A DNA stretch of 24,036 bases from Oppiella nova (Eukaryota > Arthropoda > Arachnida > Sarcoptiformes > Oppiidae), in contig CAJPVJ010000506.1 of NCBI GenBank assembly GCA_905397405.1, forward strand, positions 1 to 24,036, given 5' to 3'. Numbering within the stretch: the first letter of the stretch is position 1; each line of letters begins with the position of its first letter. Below the pieces are notes generated by a model that was given only the letters and a program-made list of their open reading frames with translations, was not told the DNA's origin and ran no database searches. Positions 7,881 through 14,895 of this stretch are shown piece after piece. The translations under genes were made by a program, and so were the position numbers.

Positions 7881-8909
7881 ATGGAAACTTCATTTTACAT
7901 TACACTTCCAAACTCTAAAAGTATTGAAAGTAATAAAAATTTGGCAGAGTATAAAACTGAGTTATGCAAAGAATTTGATTTACAAGATTATTGGGAAGTT
8001 GGACTCACTGAAATTTCATATCCTAGATGTTTCGTGTCTTTACCTTTTGATGAGTATGTTGACTTTGTTTATTATGATGAAAAAAGTCCTACATTATGTG
8101 CTAGCACAGATAAAATGTTGATTAAGGCTGGCGAATATTCAATTAAAGGTTTAGTTGATTCAATTCATGGAGCATATTGGGATTTGACTGAAAAAATTGA
8201 GAATTCAAATGAAATCAAACTAATAGGAACCAAAACTGGCATTATTACTACAATGCCAGAAATTTATTATAACAATGATAATCAATTTGTGTATAAAACA
8301 GGAATTATCGACAAAATTTTCAGATTTTATCCTAGATTTTCTAAAGACCTTGGAAATAATTTACAATTTCCTACATGTAGAATAAGTATGAATGCAAATT
8401 CTAGCTTTACTTTTTACAAAAAGTTTCCTGAAAACAAAAATTCAGAAACAGTCCTACATCTATATGGATTAAGTTGTCCACGAGATTCAAATGTACCCAC
8501 ATTTTTGGATTCATTTGAAGTTACTACTGATATAATAAAAAATAATTATTGTGGTAAAGAATCAACAAATGTATTAAGAAAAATAAAAATACCACCTGTT
8601 AAAAACATAAATAGTATACCAGAATACTATAGTCAAGTAACTCAAATTATTGAAAATCCATATTATTTTCCGTTAAACGAAAATTCATTTGATGCAGTAA
8701 ATATTAAATTTAGTAAAGATAAAAAGTTAATTCCATTCATTTCAGGTGAAGTTTATGTAATATTACATTTCCGTAAAATGAATAATATTGTCAATGTTAA
8801 TACAGAACCTGATCCTAATTGTACGTTACTCGATAGTGAAGACTTAAAGACAATTATTGATAATAGTGAAAGAACTATAAAGAAAAGTCCTTGGGGAAAA
8901 TCAAATTAA
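7881..8909 (+). CDS. Polinton structural protein, candidate penton/minor capsid (paralogue A)
   Basis: A 342-aa protein of the family whose N-terminus reads FY(I/V/M)TLP(S/N) and WEVGL..I.YP (here SFYITLP, then YWEVGLTEISYPRCF at about 38-52), common in invertebrate Polintons. The C-terminal part has the companion signature (YYFPLNENSFDAVNIKF, then PFISGEVYVILHFRK). I infer a penton-type or other minor capsid role from this family's constant place beside the capsid genes; direct proof is not in the sequence. It is a tandem paralogue of the next gene and lacks that gene's charged coiled-coil insertion, having instead a 35-residue acidic C-terminal tail ending KSPWGKSN. It is preceded by TTATAATAG. 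Confidence 0.75.
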   Translation: METSFYITLPNSKSIESNKNLAEYKTELCKEFDLQDYWEVGLTEISYPRCFVSLPFDEYVDFVYYDEKSPTLCASTDKMLIKAGEYSIKGLVDSIHGAYWDLTEKIENSNEIKLIGTKTGIITTMPEIYYNNDNQFVYKTGIIDKIFRFYPRFSKDLGNNLQFPTCRISMNANSSFTFYKKFPENKNSETVLHLYGLSCPRDSNVPTFLDSFEVTTDIIKNNYCGKESTNVLRKIKIPPVKNINSIPEYYSQVTQIIENPYYFPLNENSFDAVNIKFSKDKKLIPFISGEVYVILHFRKMNNIVNVNTEPDPNCTLLDSEDLKTIIDNSERTIKKSPWGKSN

Positions 8910-8914
8910 ATAAC

Positions 8915-8923
8915 TTATAATAG
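8915..8923 (+). promoter_or_regulatory. TTATAATAG promoter-like motif
   Basis: In the 41-nt gap between the two paralogous structural genes; ends 28 nt before ATG 8951. Confidence 0.68.
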
Positions 8924-8950
8924 TAGCATTAAATAAAATATTAGATAAAT

Positions 8951-10087
8951 ATGGATAATTTTTATATGACGCTACCTTCAAATGTTAAAAGTAATATATT
9001 TTTAAATAAAGTATCTAATTACAAAACAAAATTACCACAACGACTAGAACTCAATGGTGATTGGGAAGTAGGATTATCTACAATAAGTTATACAAACAGT
9101 TGGAAAAATGTCCCGGATGATGAAGTATTATTTTTTAAATATTATGCAAATGGCCATATTAATTATATTTGGGATAAAATTGTTTTAAAAACAGGACTAT
9201 ATTCTACAGTGGATAAATTAATTAAAGCAATCAATGATGAGATATTAAAATGTGAAAACGAGGAGAATAAAATTGCACGAAAACGCTATAGATATATTCT
9301 TGAACACCCGGATGAATTCTTAGATGAAGGAACTCAGAGAATTCAGACCTTTACTAAACCTACAATTATTACAGATACTAAATCTAAAAATATGTTTGGA
9401 CAAGCCAATTATAATGAACATGAAGTTAAACATCGTTTGAGAACAGTCGAAGAGCGAAAGAAACAAGAAGATGAAGAAATTGAAGCTAAAAAACGAGAAG
9501 AAAAGTATAATATACCCCAGTCAAAATTATATAATGTGTATTTACCTAGATTTGAAATTAATACGGAAACTAAAAATGTAATTTGTCGACTTAAACTACA
9601 CAATGGGGTGTATGTATATCCAGTAATGTCTTATCATTTATGTAGATTGTTAGGGTTTGATAAAGATGATTTCGATAATACTTGTGATGGGCCATTATAT
9701 AAACTACTAGAAGAATATTATTCATTAGATGATTATGAGGATCGGCAACTTTATAAACCTAATCAACCTGCCGATGAAAGTATAATACATAGCACATTGA
9801 TGCCAGATTTAAATTCAAGTTTTCATTCATTATTCGTTTATTGCGATATAGTTAAACCATCATACGTGGGAGATACTGTAGCTTCAATGCTACGATTTGT
9901 AGAAATACCATCGAAAGCTAATTTTGGGGATCAAGTAGTTATAACATACCCTCAAATACATTATTATCCGGTATTATCAAACGAATTTGAGACTATTGAA
10001 ATTGCATTAAAAGACGACACTGGACGATTAATGCCATTTATCTATGGCCGCACTATTTGTCTCTTGCATTTTAGGAAAAAGCAATAA
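8951..10087 (+). CDS. Polinton structural protein, candidate penton/minor capsid (paralogue B)
   Basis: A 378-aa protein of the same family as the 7881 product: NFYMTLPSN at the N-terminus, GDWEVGLSTISYTNSW next, and a C-terminal block YYPVLSNEFETIEI followed by PFIYGRTICLLHFRK. The shared middle signature is (D)IVKPSYVGDTV, matching DIIKNNYCGKES in paralogue A. It differs by a charged insertion (about residues 110-190, rich in K/E/R, EERKKQEDEEIEAKKREEK) predicted to be coiled coil. The C-terminal block resembles a beta-sheet domain, compatible with a jelly-roll capsid protein. It is closer to the canonical family form, so it is probably the original and paralogue A the derived copy. Confidence 0.8.
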   Translation: MDNFYMTLPSNVKSNIFLNKVSNYKTKLPQRLELNGDWEVGLSTISYTNSWKNVPDDEVLFFKYYANGHINYIWDKIVLKTGLYSTVDKLIKAINDEILKCENEENKIARKRYRYILEHPDEFLDEGTQRIQTFTKPTIITDTKSKNMFGQANYNEHEVKHRLRTVEERKKQEDEEIEAKKREEKYNIPQSKLYNVYLPRFEINTETKNVICRLKLHNGVYVYPVMSYHLCRLLGFDKDDFDNTCDGPLYKLLEEYYSLDDYEDRQLYKPNQPADESIIHSTLMPDLNSSFHSLFVYCDIVKPSYVGDTVASMLRFVEIPSKANFGDQVVITYPQIHYYPVLSNEFETIEIALKDDTGRLMPFIYGRTICLLHFRKKQ

Positions 10088-10110
10088 AAATTGTATACTT
10101 TAGTCATAGT

Positions 10111-10119
10111 TTATAATAG
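10111..10119 (+). promoter_or_regulatory. TTATAATAG promoter-like motif
   Basis: Ends 28 nt before ATG 10147, in the 59-nt gap after the structural gene. Confidence 0.68.
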
Positions 10120-10146
10120 TCACTTATATGTAATAAAATATTAACA

Positions 10147-10557
10147 ATGTCAAATCCATACATTCAATATTATAATAATCAAGTTGGCAGTGGTCTCGCT
10201 GCCTTCTCTGGAGTGCGTTATCAAAGAGGACATGGGTTTTTTGGTCGAATATTAGGAGGTATTGGTAGTTTTTTTAAAGCTTTAGCTCCAAAATTATTGG
10301 GTGCCGCCTTGCCGTCTGCAGTAAATCTTGCTAGTGATGTAATGGCTGGAAAAAATCTTAAAGAATCTGCAAAGTCACGTCTTGTAGAAGCAGGTAAAAG
10401 TGCAGCAAATACCACGTTAGATCATGTTAAAACAAAACTTCAAGGTGGTTCCGGTATTATAAGGTTAAGAAAAAGAGGTAAAATTCGTAGATTCAACCCA
10501 ATAGCCAAAAAACGCAACAAAATACATAATAGAAAGTCACGAAAACGTAAAAAATAA
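10147..10557 (+). CDS. virion core / membrane-active protein (adenovirus pVI/pX-like)
   Basis: A 136-aa protein. Residues 22-40 carry the Polinton pattern YQRGHGFFGRIL, followed by an amphipathic, Ala/Gly/Leu-rich region (41-67) and a charged helix (68-95). The end (102-136) is strongly basic and Arg/Lys-rich, ending NRKSRKRKK. The sequence LQGG|S at 98-102 fits the adenain consensus (M/I/L)-X-G-G|X, and ILGG|I at 35-39 also fits, so the element's protease could release a membrane-active middle part and a DNA-binding tail, as for adenovirus pVI and pX. The last codons also hold the promoter-like motif of the capsid gene. Family assignment is by pattern and position. Confidence 0.75.
   Translation: MSNPYIQYYNNQVGSGLAAFSGVRYQRGHGFFGRILGGIGSFFKALAPKLLGAALPSAVNLASDVMAGKNLKESAKSRLVEAGKSAANTTLDHVKTKLQGGSGIIRLRKRGKIRRFNPIAKKRNKIHNRKSRKRKK
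10524..10532 (+). promoter_or_regulatory. ACATAATAG promoter-like motif inside the core protein gene
   Basis: Lies in the codons for Ile-His-Asn-Arg of the basic tail and ends 31 nt before the major capsid ATG at 10563. The gap between the two genes is only 5 nt, so a promoter has to sit inside the coding sequence. Confidence 0.65.
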
Positions 10558-10562
10558 TTCAA

Positions 10563-11891
10563 ATGGCTAAAACATTGAATATTACAACATTACCAGAGTT
10601 TGATATTGGCTCGTTACCTCTTACTCAAGCCTCTATTGAGAAAAATATAGTTACAGAACATCGGCCTATAGCTCCAATAACGGAGAACAATATTGCTCCT
10701 ATTGAAATATTTGTAAATTCAGGCATTGATGAGTATATTCAATTGAGAGATACATTATTAAGATTTAAAATGAAAATAAATATAACTCGTAGAAATGCTG
10801 AAGCTGTTGTCGCTGGTGATTGGGATCTTATTCAGCCAGTAAACAACTTTTTACATTCAGTTTTTAAATGTATTAATTTAGATATTGAAGGTAAATCAGT
10901 TACAATGTCATCTCAGACATATTCATATAAAGCATTTTTTGAAAATTATCTAGGATATACAGACAATGCTAAGTTAGGCTATTTATCTGCTGCGGGTTGG
11001 TATAATGATGAAAATAAAAAGGATGAAATTGATGAGAGTCAATCAAATTGGATTACTCCTGATCCGTTTATTGCTGGGGGAGGTGGTAAAAGTATAGAGG
11101 TTATGGGGAAATTAAATTTAGATTTATCATTTCAACCTAAAGCACTGTTAGGTGGGACAAGATTAAAATTTACGTTTATTCCCAATAAACCTGAATTTTA
11201 TTTATTCAATAAAAATAATTCATTAAATGTAGAAGTTAAGTTTGAAGATCTAGCGTTATATATTTCAAAATCAAAAGTTAATCAACAAATTGTCGAAGCT
11301 CACAATCTAGCATTAACAAAAGGAACTGCTAAATATCCGTTGATGAGAGGAAATGTAAAATCATTTATAGTTTATCAAGGTGTGTCTAACACAACAATAG
11401 ATAACTGCATAGTTGGTCAAATACCCAGACGAGTATTTGTTGCTATGGTTCATCATGAGGCTGAAAATGGTGTGATTAATAGAAACCCATTTAAGTTTGA
11501 TCATTTTAATACAAATTTTATAGTAATTTCTGTTGATGGTATTCAATTCCCATCTATTGCATATACGCCAGACTTTACTAATAGATTATATAGTAGGGAA
11601 TATTTAGGCGTTTTTGAAACTTTAAATCAATTAACTACAGACTCAAGCCTAACAATGAGTTATGATGAATATGATGAGGGAAATACAATTTTTGGTTTCA
11701 ATTTAGCACCTGATCCTATTGATGACTGTAATAAAGTAGGCTATGTAAATCCTGCTTCTTACGGTTCATTAAGATTGCATTTAAAATTCAGTCGAGCACT
11801 TGAACAAAATATTAATGTTTTGTTATATTGTGAGTATGATAATGTTATTGAATTAGATTCAGCTAGACAACCGATTTTAGATTTTAATTAA
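10563..11891 (+). CDS. MCP: major capsid protein (double jelly-roll type)
   Basis: A 442-aa protein with the hallmark N-terminus of invertebrate Polinton capsid proteins: LPLTQASIEKN, then APIEIFVN, YIQLRDTLLRFKMKI, and VNNFLHSVFKCINLDI followed by SQTYSYKAFFENYLGY (about residues 95-137). Proteins of this type assemble into hexon-like trimers that build an icosahedral shell. The remainder is beta-rich, including a Gly-rich loop (AGGGGKS) near residue 173 that is not a complete P-loop. The frame is intact, with no stop or shift. It lies between the pVI/pX-like and protease genes, as expected for a late morphogenesis block. The length agrees with other members that I recall. Confidence 0.88.
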   Translation: MAKTLNITTLPEFDIGSLPLTQASIEKNIVTEHRPIAPITENNIAPIEIFVNSGIDEYIQLRDTLLRFKMKINITRRNAEAVVAGDWDLIQPVNNFLHSVFKCINLDIEGKSVTMSSQTYSYKAFFENYLGYTDNAKLGYLSAAGWYNDENKKDEIDESQSNWITPDPFIAGGGGKSIEVMGKLNLDLSFQPKALLGGTRLKFTFIPNKPEFYLFNKNNSLNVEVKFEDLALYISKSKVNQQIVEAHNLALTKGTAKYPLMRGNVKSFIVYQGVSNTTIDNCIVGQIPRRVFVAMVHHEAENGVINRNPFKFDHFNTNFIVISVDGIQFPSIAYTPDFTNRLYSREYLGVFETLNQLTTDSSLTMSYDEYDEGNTIFGFNLAPDPIDDCNKVGYVNPASYGSLRLHLKFSRALEQNINVLLYCEYDNVIELDSARQPILDFN

Positions 11892-11912
11892 TATATAAAA
11901 TTGTAATTTATC

Positions 11913-11921
11913 TCATAATAG
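11913..11921 (+). promoter_or_regulatory. TCATAATAG promoter-like motif
   Basis: Ends 28 nt before the protease ATG at 11949. Confidence 0.66.
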
Positions 11922-11948
11922 ATACTAATTTAAATTGTTATCCATACA

Positions 11949-12374
11949 ATGGACACTAATATAATAAATGAATATATGAAAGATATAAAGTGTTTTAAAG
12001 GAACTTTTCCGGTAGATCTAATTAAATATAAAAAGTATACTGAACGACCGATATCATTCATTATTAATACAGATCCTTCGAATAAGCCCGGAGAGCATTG
12101 GGTTGCTTTATATATTAATAAGGATAACAAAGCTGAATACTTTGATTCTTTTGGTAGAAGTCCTATAAATTTAAATAATTTTTTAAAATTAAATTCAGTA
12201 AAAGAAATAATTTATAATAAAAATATTATTCAATGTTTATTTTCTAGCAATTGTGGCGCTTATTGTATATTATTTTTAAGAGCTAGAAATAATGGAATAA
12301 ATTTTGTTGAATTTTTAAAATTTTTTAATAATGAACTTTGTATAAATGATTTTTTAGCTATGGAAAATATCTAG
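11949..12374 (+). CDS. PRO: adenain-like (C5/Ulp1-fold) maturation cysteine protease
   Basis: A 141-aa protease that would cleave capsid and core precursors during virion maturation. The catalytic set is visible in the adenain order: His50 (GEHWVAL), Asp66 (YFDSFG), Gln95 (NIIQC) and Cys102 (SSNCGAYC). The N-terminal segment (KCFKGTFPVDLI) matches the family's substrate-side strand. It is shorter than adenovirus protease (about 200 aa), which is usual in Polintons. Likely substrates in this window are the 10147 core protein, with LQGG|S and ILGG|I sites, and possibly other structural proteins. The gene is intact and headed by TCATAATAG. Confidence 0.92.
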   Translation: MDTNIINEYMKDIKCFKGTFPVDLIKYKKYTERPISFIINTDPSNKPGEHWVALYINKDNKAEYFDSFGRSPINLNNFLKLNSVKEIIYNKNIIQCLFSSNCGAYCILFLRARNNGINFVEFLKFFNNELCINDFLAMENI

Positions 12375-12471
12375 TTTAATTTTTTAAATTAATAATCCAT
12401 TTGAATTAAAAATGTGTTTAAAAACTAATTCCAAACATCATACATGCATTCAATATATTTAAACCAAATAT

Positions 12472-12480
12472 TAATAATAG
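12472..12480 (+). promoter_or_regulatory. TAATAATAG variant promoter-like motif
   Basis: Ends 28 nt before ATG 12508, the same spacing as at 8951, 10147 and 11949. The second and third bases differ from the commonest form. Confidence 0.55.
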
Positions 12481-12507
12481 AAACTGAACAGTAATATTAA
12501 TAATTTA

Positions 12508-12768
12508 ATGGACAAATTAAGGAAAAAATTTAATTTACTTAAGAAATTTGGTAGGAAAAAAATTGCATATAAAAAGCTTAGAAATTCAACTAGTTTAGAT
12601 TCATTATTACCTTCAATTAATCAATCGTACAAGTCATTTTCCCAACCAGACTTATCATTTAATAATCCTGTATATGGCAAACAGAAGGGGAAAGGCAGAA
12701 AACGAACAGTTAAACCGACAAAATTACATAATAGAAAGCATAAACGACGAACACGAAAACGAAAATAA
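12508..12768 (+). CDS. small basic core (DNA-condensing) protein
   Basis: An 86-aa, very basic protein: an N-terminal KLRKKFNLLKKFGRKK segment, a Ser-rich neutral middle (SLDSLLPSINQSYKSF) and a C-terminal tail HNRKHKRRTRKRK. The tail shares KLHNRK with KIHNRK in the 10147 protein. Composition and place beside the protease suggest a virion nucleoprotein like adenovirus pVII or pX; this is an inference, as the sequence is too low in complexity for a family call. The shared tail codons include the ACATAATAG motif that appears to serve the next gene. Confidence 0.7.
   Translation: MDKLRKKFNLLKKFGRKKIAYKKLRNSTSLDSLLPSINQSYKSFSQPDLSFNNPVYGKQKGKGRKRTVKPTKLHNRKHKRRTRKRK
12726..12734 (+). promoter_or_regulatory. 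ACATAATAG promoter-like motif inside the basic protein gene
   Basis: Within the Leu-His-Asn-Arg codons of the basic tail; ends 37 nt before ATG 12771. Only 2 nt separate the two genes. Confidence 0.5.
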
Positions 12769-12770
12769 TC

Positions 12771-13328
12771 ATGGAAAAAATTTGTGCAGTAATCGATTGT
12801 CAGGGTTTTCAGTTTGAAAATAAGTTCATTCCTCGAGAAGTAGCTATTGTATCTGACTACATTAGTCAGTGTCAAGAATTAGATCCTGGAATAGACTGGA
12901 AAACGCTTCCACAATCTGATCAAAATGTTATCACTCATAGTACAAAATATATACATGGTCTATTTTATAGACCATTTAACCCAGATAAACATTGTTATTT
13001 AAAAAGATCTTTTGAAATTGGGGATATACTTAAACCCTGGTACGAAATGGTAGCTACAAATGAAAAATATATAGTAGCTCATAAAAATCCTCAACTTGGT
13101 CTAATATTAAAAGAACTTGGAATTGAAAATATTGATTTAAGTGAATTAGGTTTCCCTTCTTACGATATTATTCAGGATAAATACAGCGATAATTATTTAT
13201 GTAGCTATCATAAAAAACCTCGGAATTATGAATCAAATAAACTCATGTGTGCTTATCGGAAAGCTAATCATTTATTTAGAGAAGTTAAATTGCATCAAAA
13301 TGATATTGTTATGAATTATAATAACTAA
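12771..13328 (+). CDS. degenerate DEDDh-exonuclease-like (RNase H fold) protein
   Basis: A 185-aa protein. The start CAVIDCQGF..(14)..EVAIVSD resembles exonuclease motif I, but with D-x-Q in place of the catalytic D-x-E. The segment YIVAHKNPQLGLILKELGI resembles motif II (usual V-A-H-N-x-x-F-D-x-x-F-L), again without the catalytic Asp. A Cys/His region near the end (CSYHKKP, then KLMCAYRKANHLF) fits the helix of motif III. I infer a nuclease fold that has lost activity. From memory, similar D-x-Q-G-F proteins recur in arthropod mobile elements. Its role could be nucleic-acid binding. It is intact, with an ACATAATAG motif 37 nt upstream. Confidence 0.6.
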   Translation: MEKICAVIDCQGFQFENKFIPREVAIVSDYISQCQELDPGIDWKTLPQSDQNVITHSTKYIHGLFYRPFNPDKHCYLKRSFEIGDILKPWYEMVATNEKYIVAHKNPQLGLILKELGIENIDLSELGFPSYDIIQDKYSDNYLCSYHKKPRNYESNKLMCAYRKANHLFREVKLHQNDIVMNYNN

Positions 13329-13332
13329 TTTT

Positions 13333-13341
13333 TCATAATAG
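13333..13341 (+). promoter_or_regulatory. TCATAATAG promoter-like motif
   Basis: Ends 33 nt before the PC4-like ATG at 13374. Confidence 0.65.
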
Positions 13342-13373
13342 AAACTTAAAATTAAATAAAAAGTTAAACAAAA

Positions 13374-13826
13374 ATGGAAATAATTTGCAAACAAATTTAT
13401 GGTCTTAATCTCAGCAATAATAATGATGCAAATTTTAAACTTGCTCAAATAATAGAATATTACGATATGGCTTTATTATTTGATTTACGCCAAACATTTA
13501 AAGGAACTAAAACAAAAAGTGGAATTTCTTTGCAATTTCCTGAATTTATATGGTTTAAATCTAAACTATTAAATAATGAAAATAAAATATTTGTGCTTGA
13601 ACATGGTAATAGAATCTTAAAAATTAACAAAACTTCAAATGATGTCACGTGTACATTAAAGCGATCTGATAAAACTGAACGAAAAATAACTATTTTAGAA
13701 AATGAATTATCAAAATTAATGGAAAATATTAATAATATTGAAGATAAATTCATGATTCGTGCGTCTCATTTAGGAATTCAAACAACGTTTAGTTCATTTA
13801 ATTACTTTAATGAATATATTGAATAA
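13374..13826 (+). CDS. PC4-like transcription coactivator / ssDNA-binding protein (candidate)
   Basis: A 150-aa protein. Residues 35-63 (LFDLRQTFKGTKTKSGISL, then EFIWFKSKL) match the core of PC4/p15 proteins: a strand with D-x-R, a basic turn ending T-K-(K/S)-G-I-S-L, and the helix that follows. In PC4 these residues bind melted promoter DNA and single strands. The C-terminal half (ELSKLMENINNIEDKF) is a likely coiled coil. PC4-type proteins work with TBP and RNA polymerase II, which is notable next to the viral TBP homologue. The alternative is a replicative ssDNA-binding protein. The match is short, so this is a candidate call. It is the last plus-strand gene before the convergent nuclease. 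Confidence 0.5.
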   Translation: MEIICKQIYGLNLSNNNDANFKLAQIIEYYDMALLFDLRQTFKGTKTKSGISLQFPEFIWFKSKLLNNENKIFVLEHGNRILKINKTSNDVTCTLKRSDKTERKITILENELSKLMENINNIEDKFMIRASHLGIQTTFSSFNYFNEYIE

Positions 13827-13884
13827 TTATTTTATTTATAAAATATTCATATACAATGTAAATATATTTGACTATAATATTTTC

Positions 13885-13903
13885 AATAAACAATAATTTT
13901 ATT
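13885..13903. terminator. facing poly(A) signals between convergent genes
   Basis: AATAAA at 13885-13890 on the plus strand lies 59 nt after the PC4-like stop. TTTATT at 13898-13903 reads AATAAA on the minus strand, beyond the nuclease stop at 13942. A 17-bp direct repeat (13904-13920 and 13945-13961) overlaps the nuclease end. In AT-rich DNA such hexamers are common, but the placement fits. Confidence 0.4.
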
Positions 13904-13941
13904 ATTATATTTGTTATACATTATTTATAATATTCAATAAT

Positions 13942-14754
13942 TTAATTATATTTGTTATACAATATTTCCAATACATAATCAACGTAAATTTCTTCGATAT
14001 CCATCAATGTATCTACGATGAATATCATGTCTTTTTCGACCAATATCGAAAGGTAGTCACGGGCAAACGGGGAATAATAAATCAGATATCCCTTGGTCAA
14101 ATTCAAGCACCCCATCGCAAGTTGCAATTGCAAATAATGTCTGCAATTTGGGTTAAGTTTCCATTGTCCAGTTACTTCATCAAGCCACACATAATTGTTT
14201 TCACGTTTCTGTTTGTTTGCAAAAAATCTTTTTGCTGACGTGTATTTGAGTGGTTCTGGACACTTAATTTCAACCACAAATGATGGATGCATATTTTCAA
14301 TCGCCACACCGTCAATTTGTCCAGAGTAAAATGGTGTATTAGGGTTACGGAATGATACCCCATGTCGAATCTTTATATCCCATGATTTTTCAAGCACCAT
14401 CAAAGCCTCCTTTTCAAATTCAATATTCTGACGCGTGGTAAGTTGCACATAGTCCAAATATCGTTTAATTGGTCTGTCTTTAAAATATTCGCAAACTCTT
14501 GATTTCAAGTCCTTAAAGTTTTCATTTTCTTGAAACTTTAACAATTGGAATGAAATTATTGCAGCCAACGATATTTTCCCCCCATTATTTAGTCCATATT
14601 TCAAAATATTTTCAGATTCGTAATTTGTTAGACAAATAAATTTACGAAAAAAGTTTACATGTTTTGGATCAATTAGATTATATGAAACTTTATAATTGAA
14701 TGCATTCATTCGTTCACTCAAGTATAATATTTCTGAGTTAGTTAGTCGTTGCAT
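13942..14754 (-). CDS. YqaJ/lambda-exonuclease-type nuclease (viral recombinase)
   Basis: A 270-aa protein with a PD-(D/E)xK nuclease core: Asp148 (SGQIDGV), Glu162-x-Lys164 (VVEIKCPEP) and the downstream helix HYLQLQLAMG (Y207, Q209, Q211) typical of YqaJ/alkaline exonucleases. A likely upstream Glu lies in EFEKEAL (112-118). Such 5'-3' exonucleases resect DNA for single-strand annealing recombination in many DNA viruses and arthropod mobile elements. It is the only minus-strand gene in the element and is divergent from the TBP-like gene. It has somewhat more G+C and different codon use from its neighbours, suggesting later acquisition. A canonical TATA box lies 32-39 nt upstream. Confidence 0.85.
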   Translation of the reverse strand: MQRLTNSEILYLSERMNAFNYKVSYNLIDPKHVNFFRKFICLTNYESENILKYGLNNGGKISLAAIISFQLLKFQENENFKDLKSRVCEYFKDRPIKRYLDYVQLTTRQNIEFEKEALMVLEKSWDIKIRHGVSFRNPNTPFYSGQIDGVAIENMHPSFVVEIKCPEPLKYTSAKRFFANKQKRENNYVWLDEVTGQWKLNPNCRHYLQLQLAMGCLNLTKGYLIYYSPFARDYLSILVEKDMIFIVDTLMDIEEIYVDYVLEILYNKYN

Positions 14755-14785
14755 TTTGACTTTATAAATGTTTAAAATGTATTTG

Positions 14786-14793
14786 CTTTTATA
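14786..14793 (-). promoter_or_regulatory. canonical TATA box for the nuclease gene
   Basis: On the minus strand this reads TATAAAAG within GCTATAAAAGC. Its 5' T (14793) is 39 nt from the ATG at 14754, so a start site about 31 nt downstream would leave a leader of about 8 nt. Confidence 0.6.
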
Positions 14794-14856
14794 GCAAAAA
14801 AAAATGCAATTAATAAATTTTTAACCTTGATTTAGTAGTTTTTAAATTTTTTTTGG

Positions 14857-14891
14857 TATATAAGTATCTCATAAAAATTTTAGTTATCAGT
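14857..14891 (+). promoter_or_regulatory. TATA box plus arthropod initiator for the TBP-like gene
   Basis: TATATAAG at 14857-14864 is followed by the arthropod initiator TCAGT at 14887-14891. The initiator A (14889) is 32 nt from the first T of the TATA box, the normal RNA polymerase II spacing. The leader before ATG 14896 would be only 7 nt. This is a host-type promoter, unlike the TATAATAG class. Confidence 0.7.
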
Positions 14892-14895
14892 AATC

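Noticed and set aside
11085-11105. P-loop (AGGGGKS) in the capsid protein
   Set aside because: No Walker B or ATPase fold context, and the protein is clearly a capsid protein; a Gly-rich loop.
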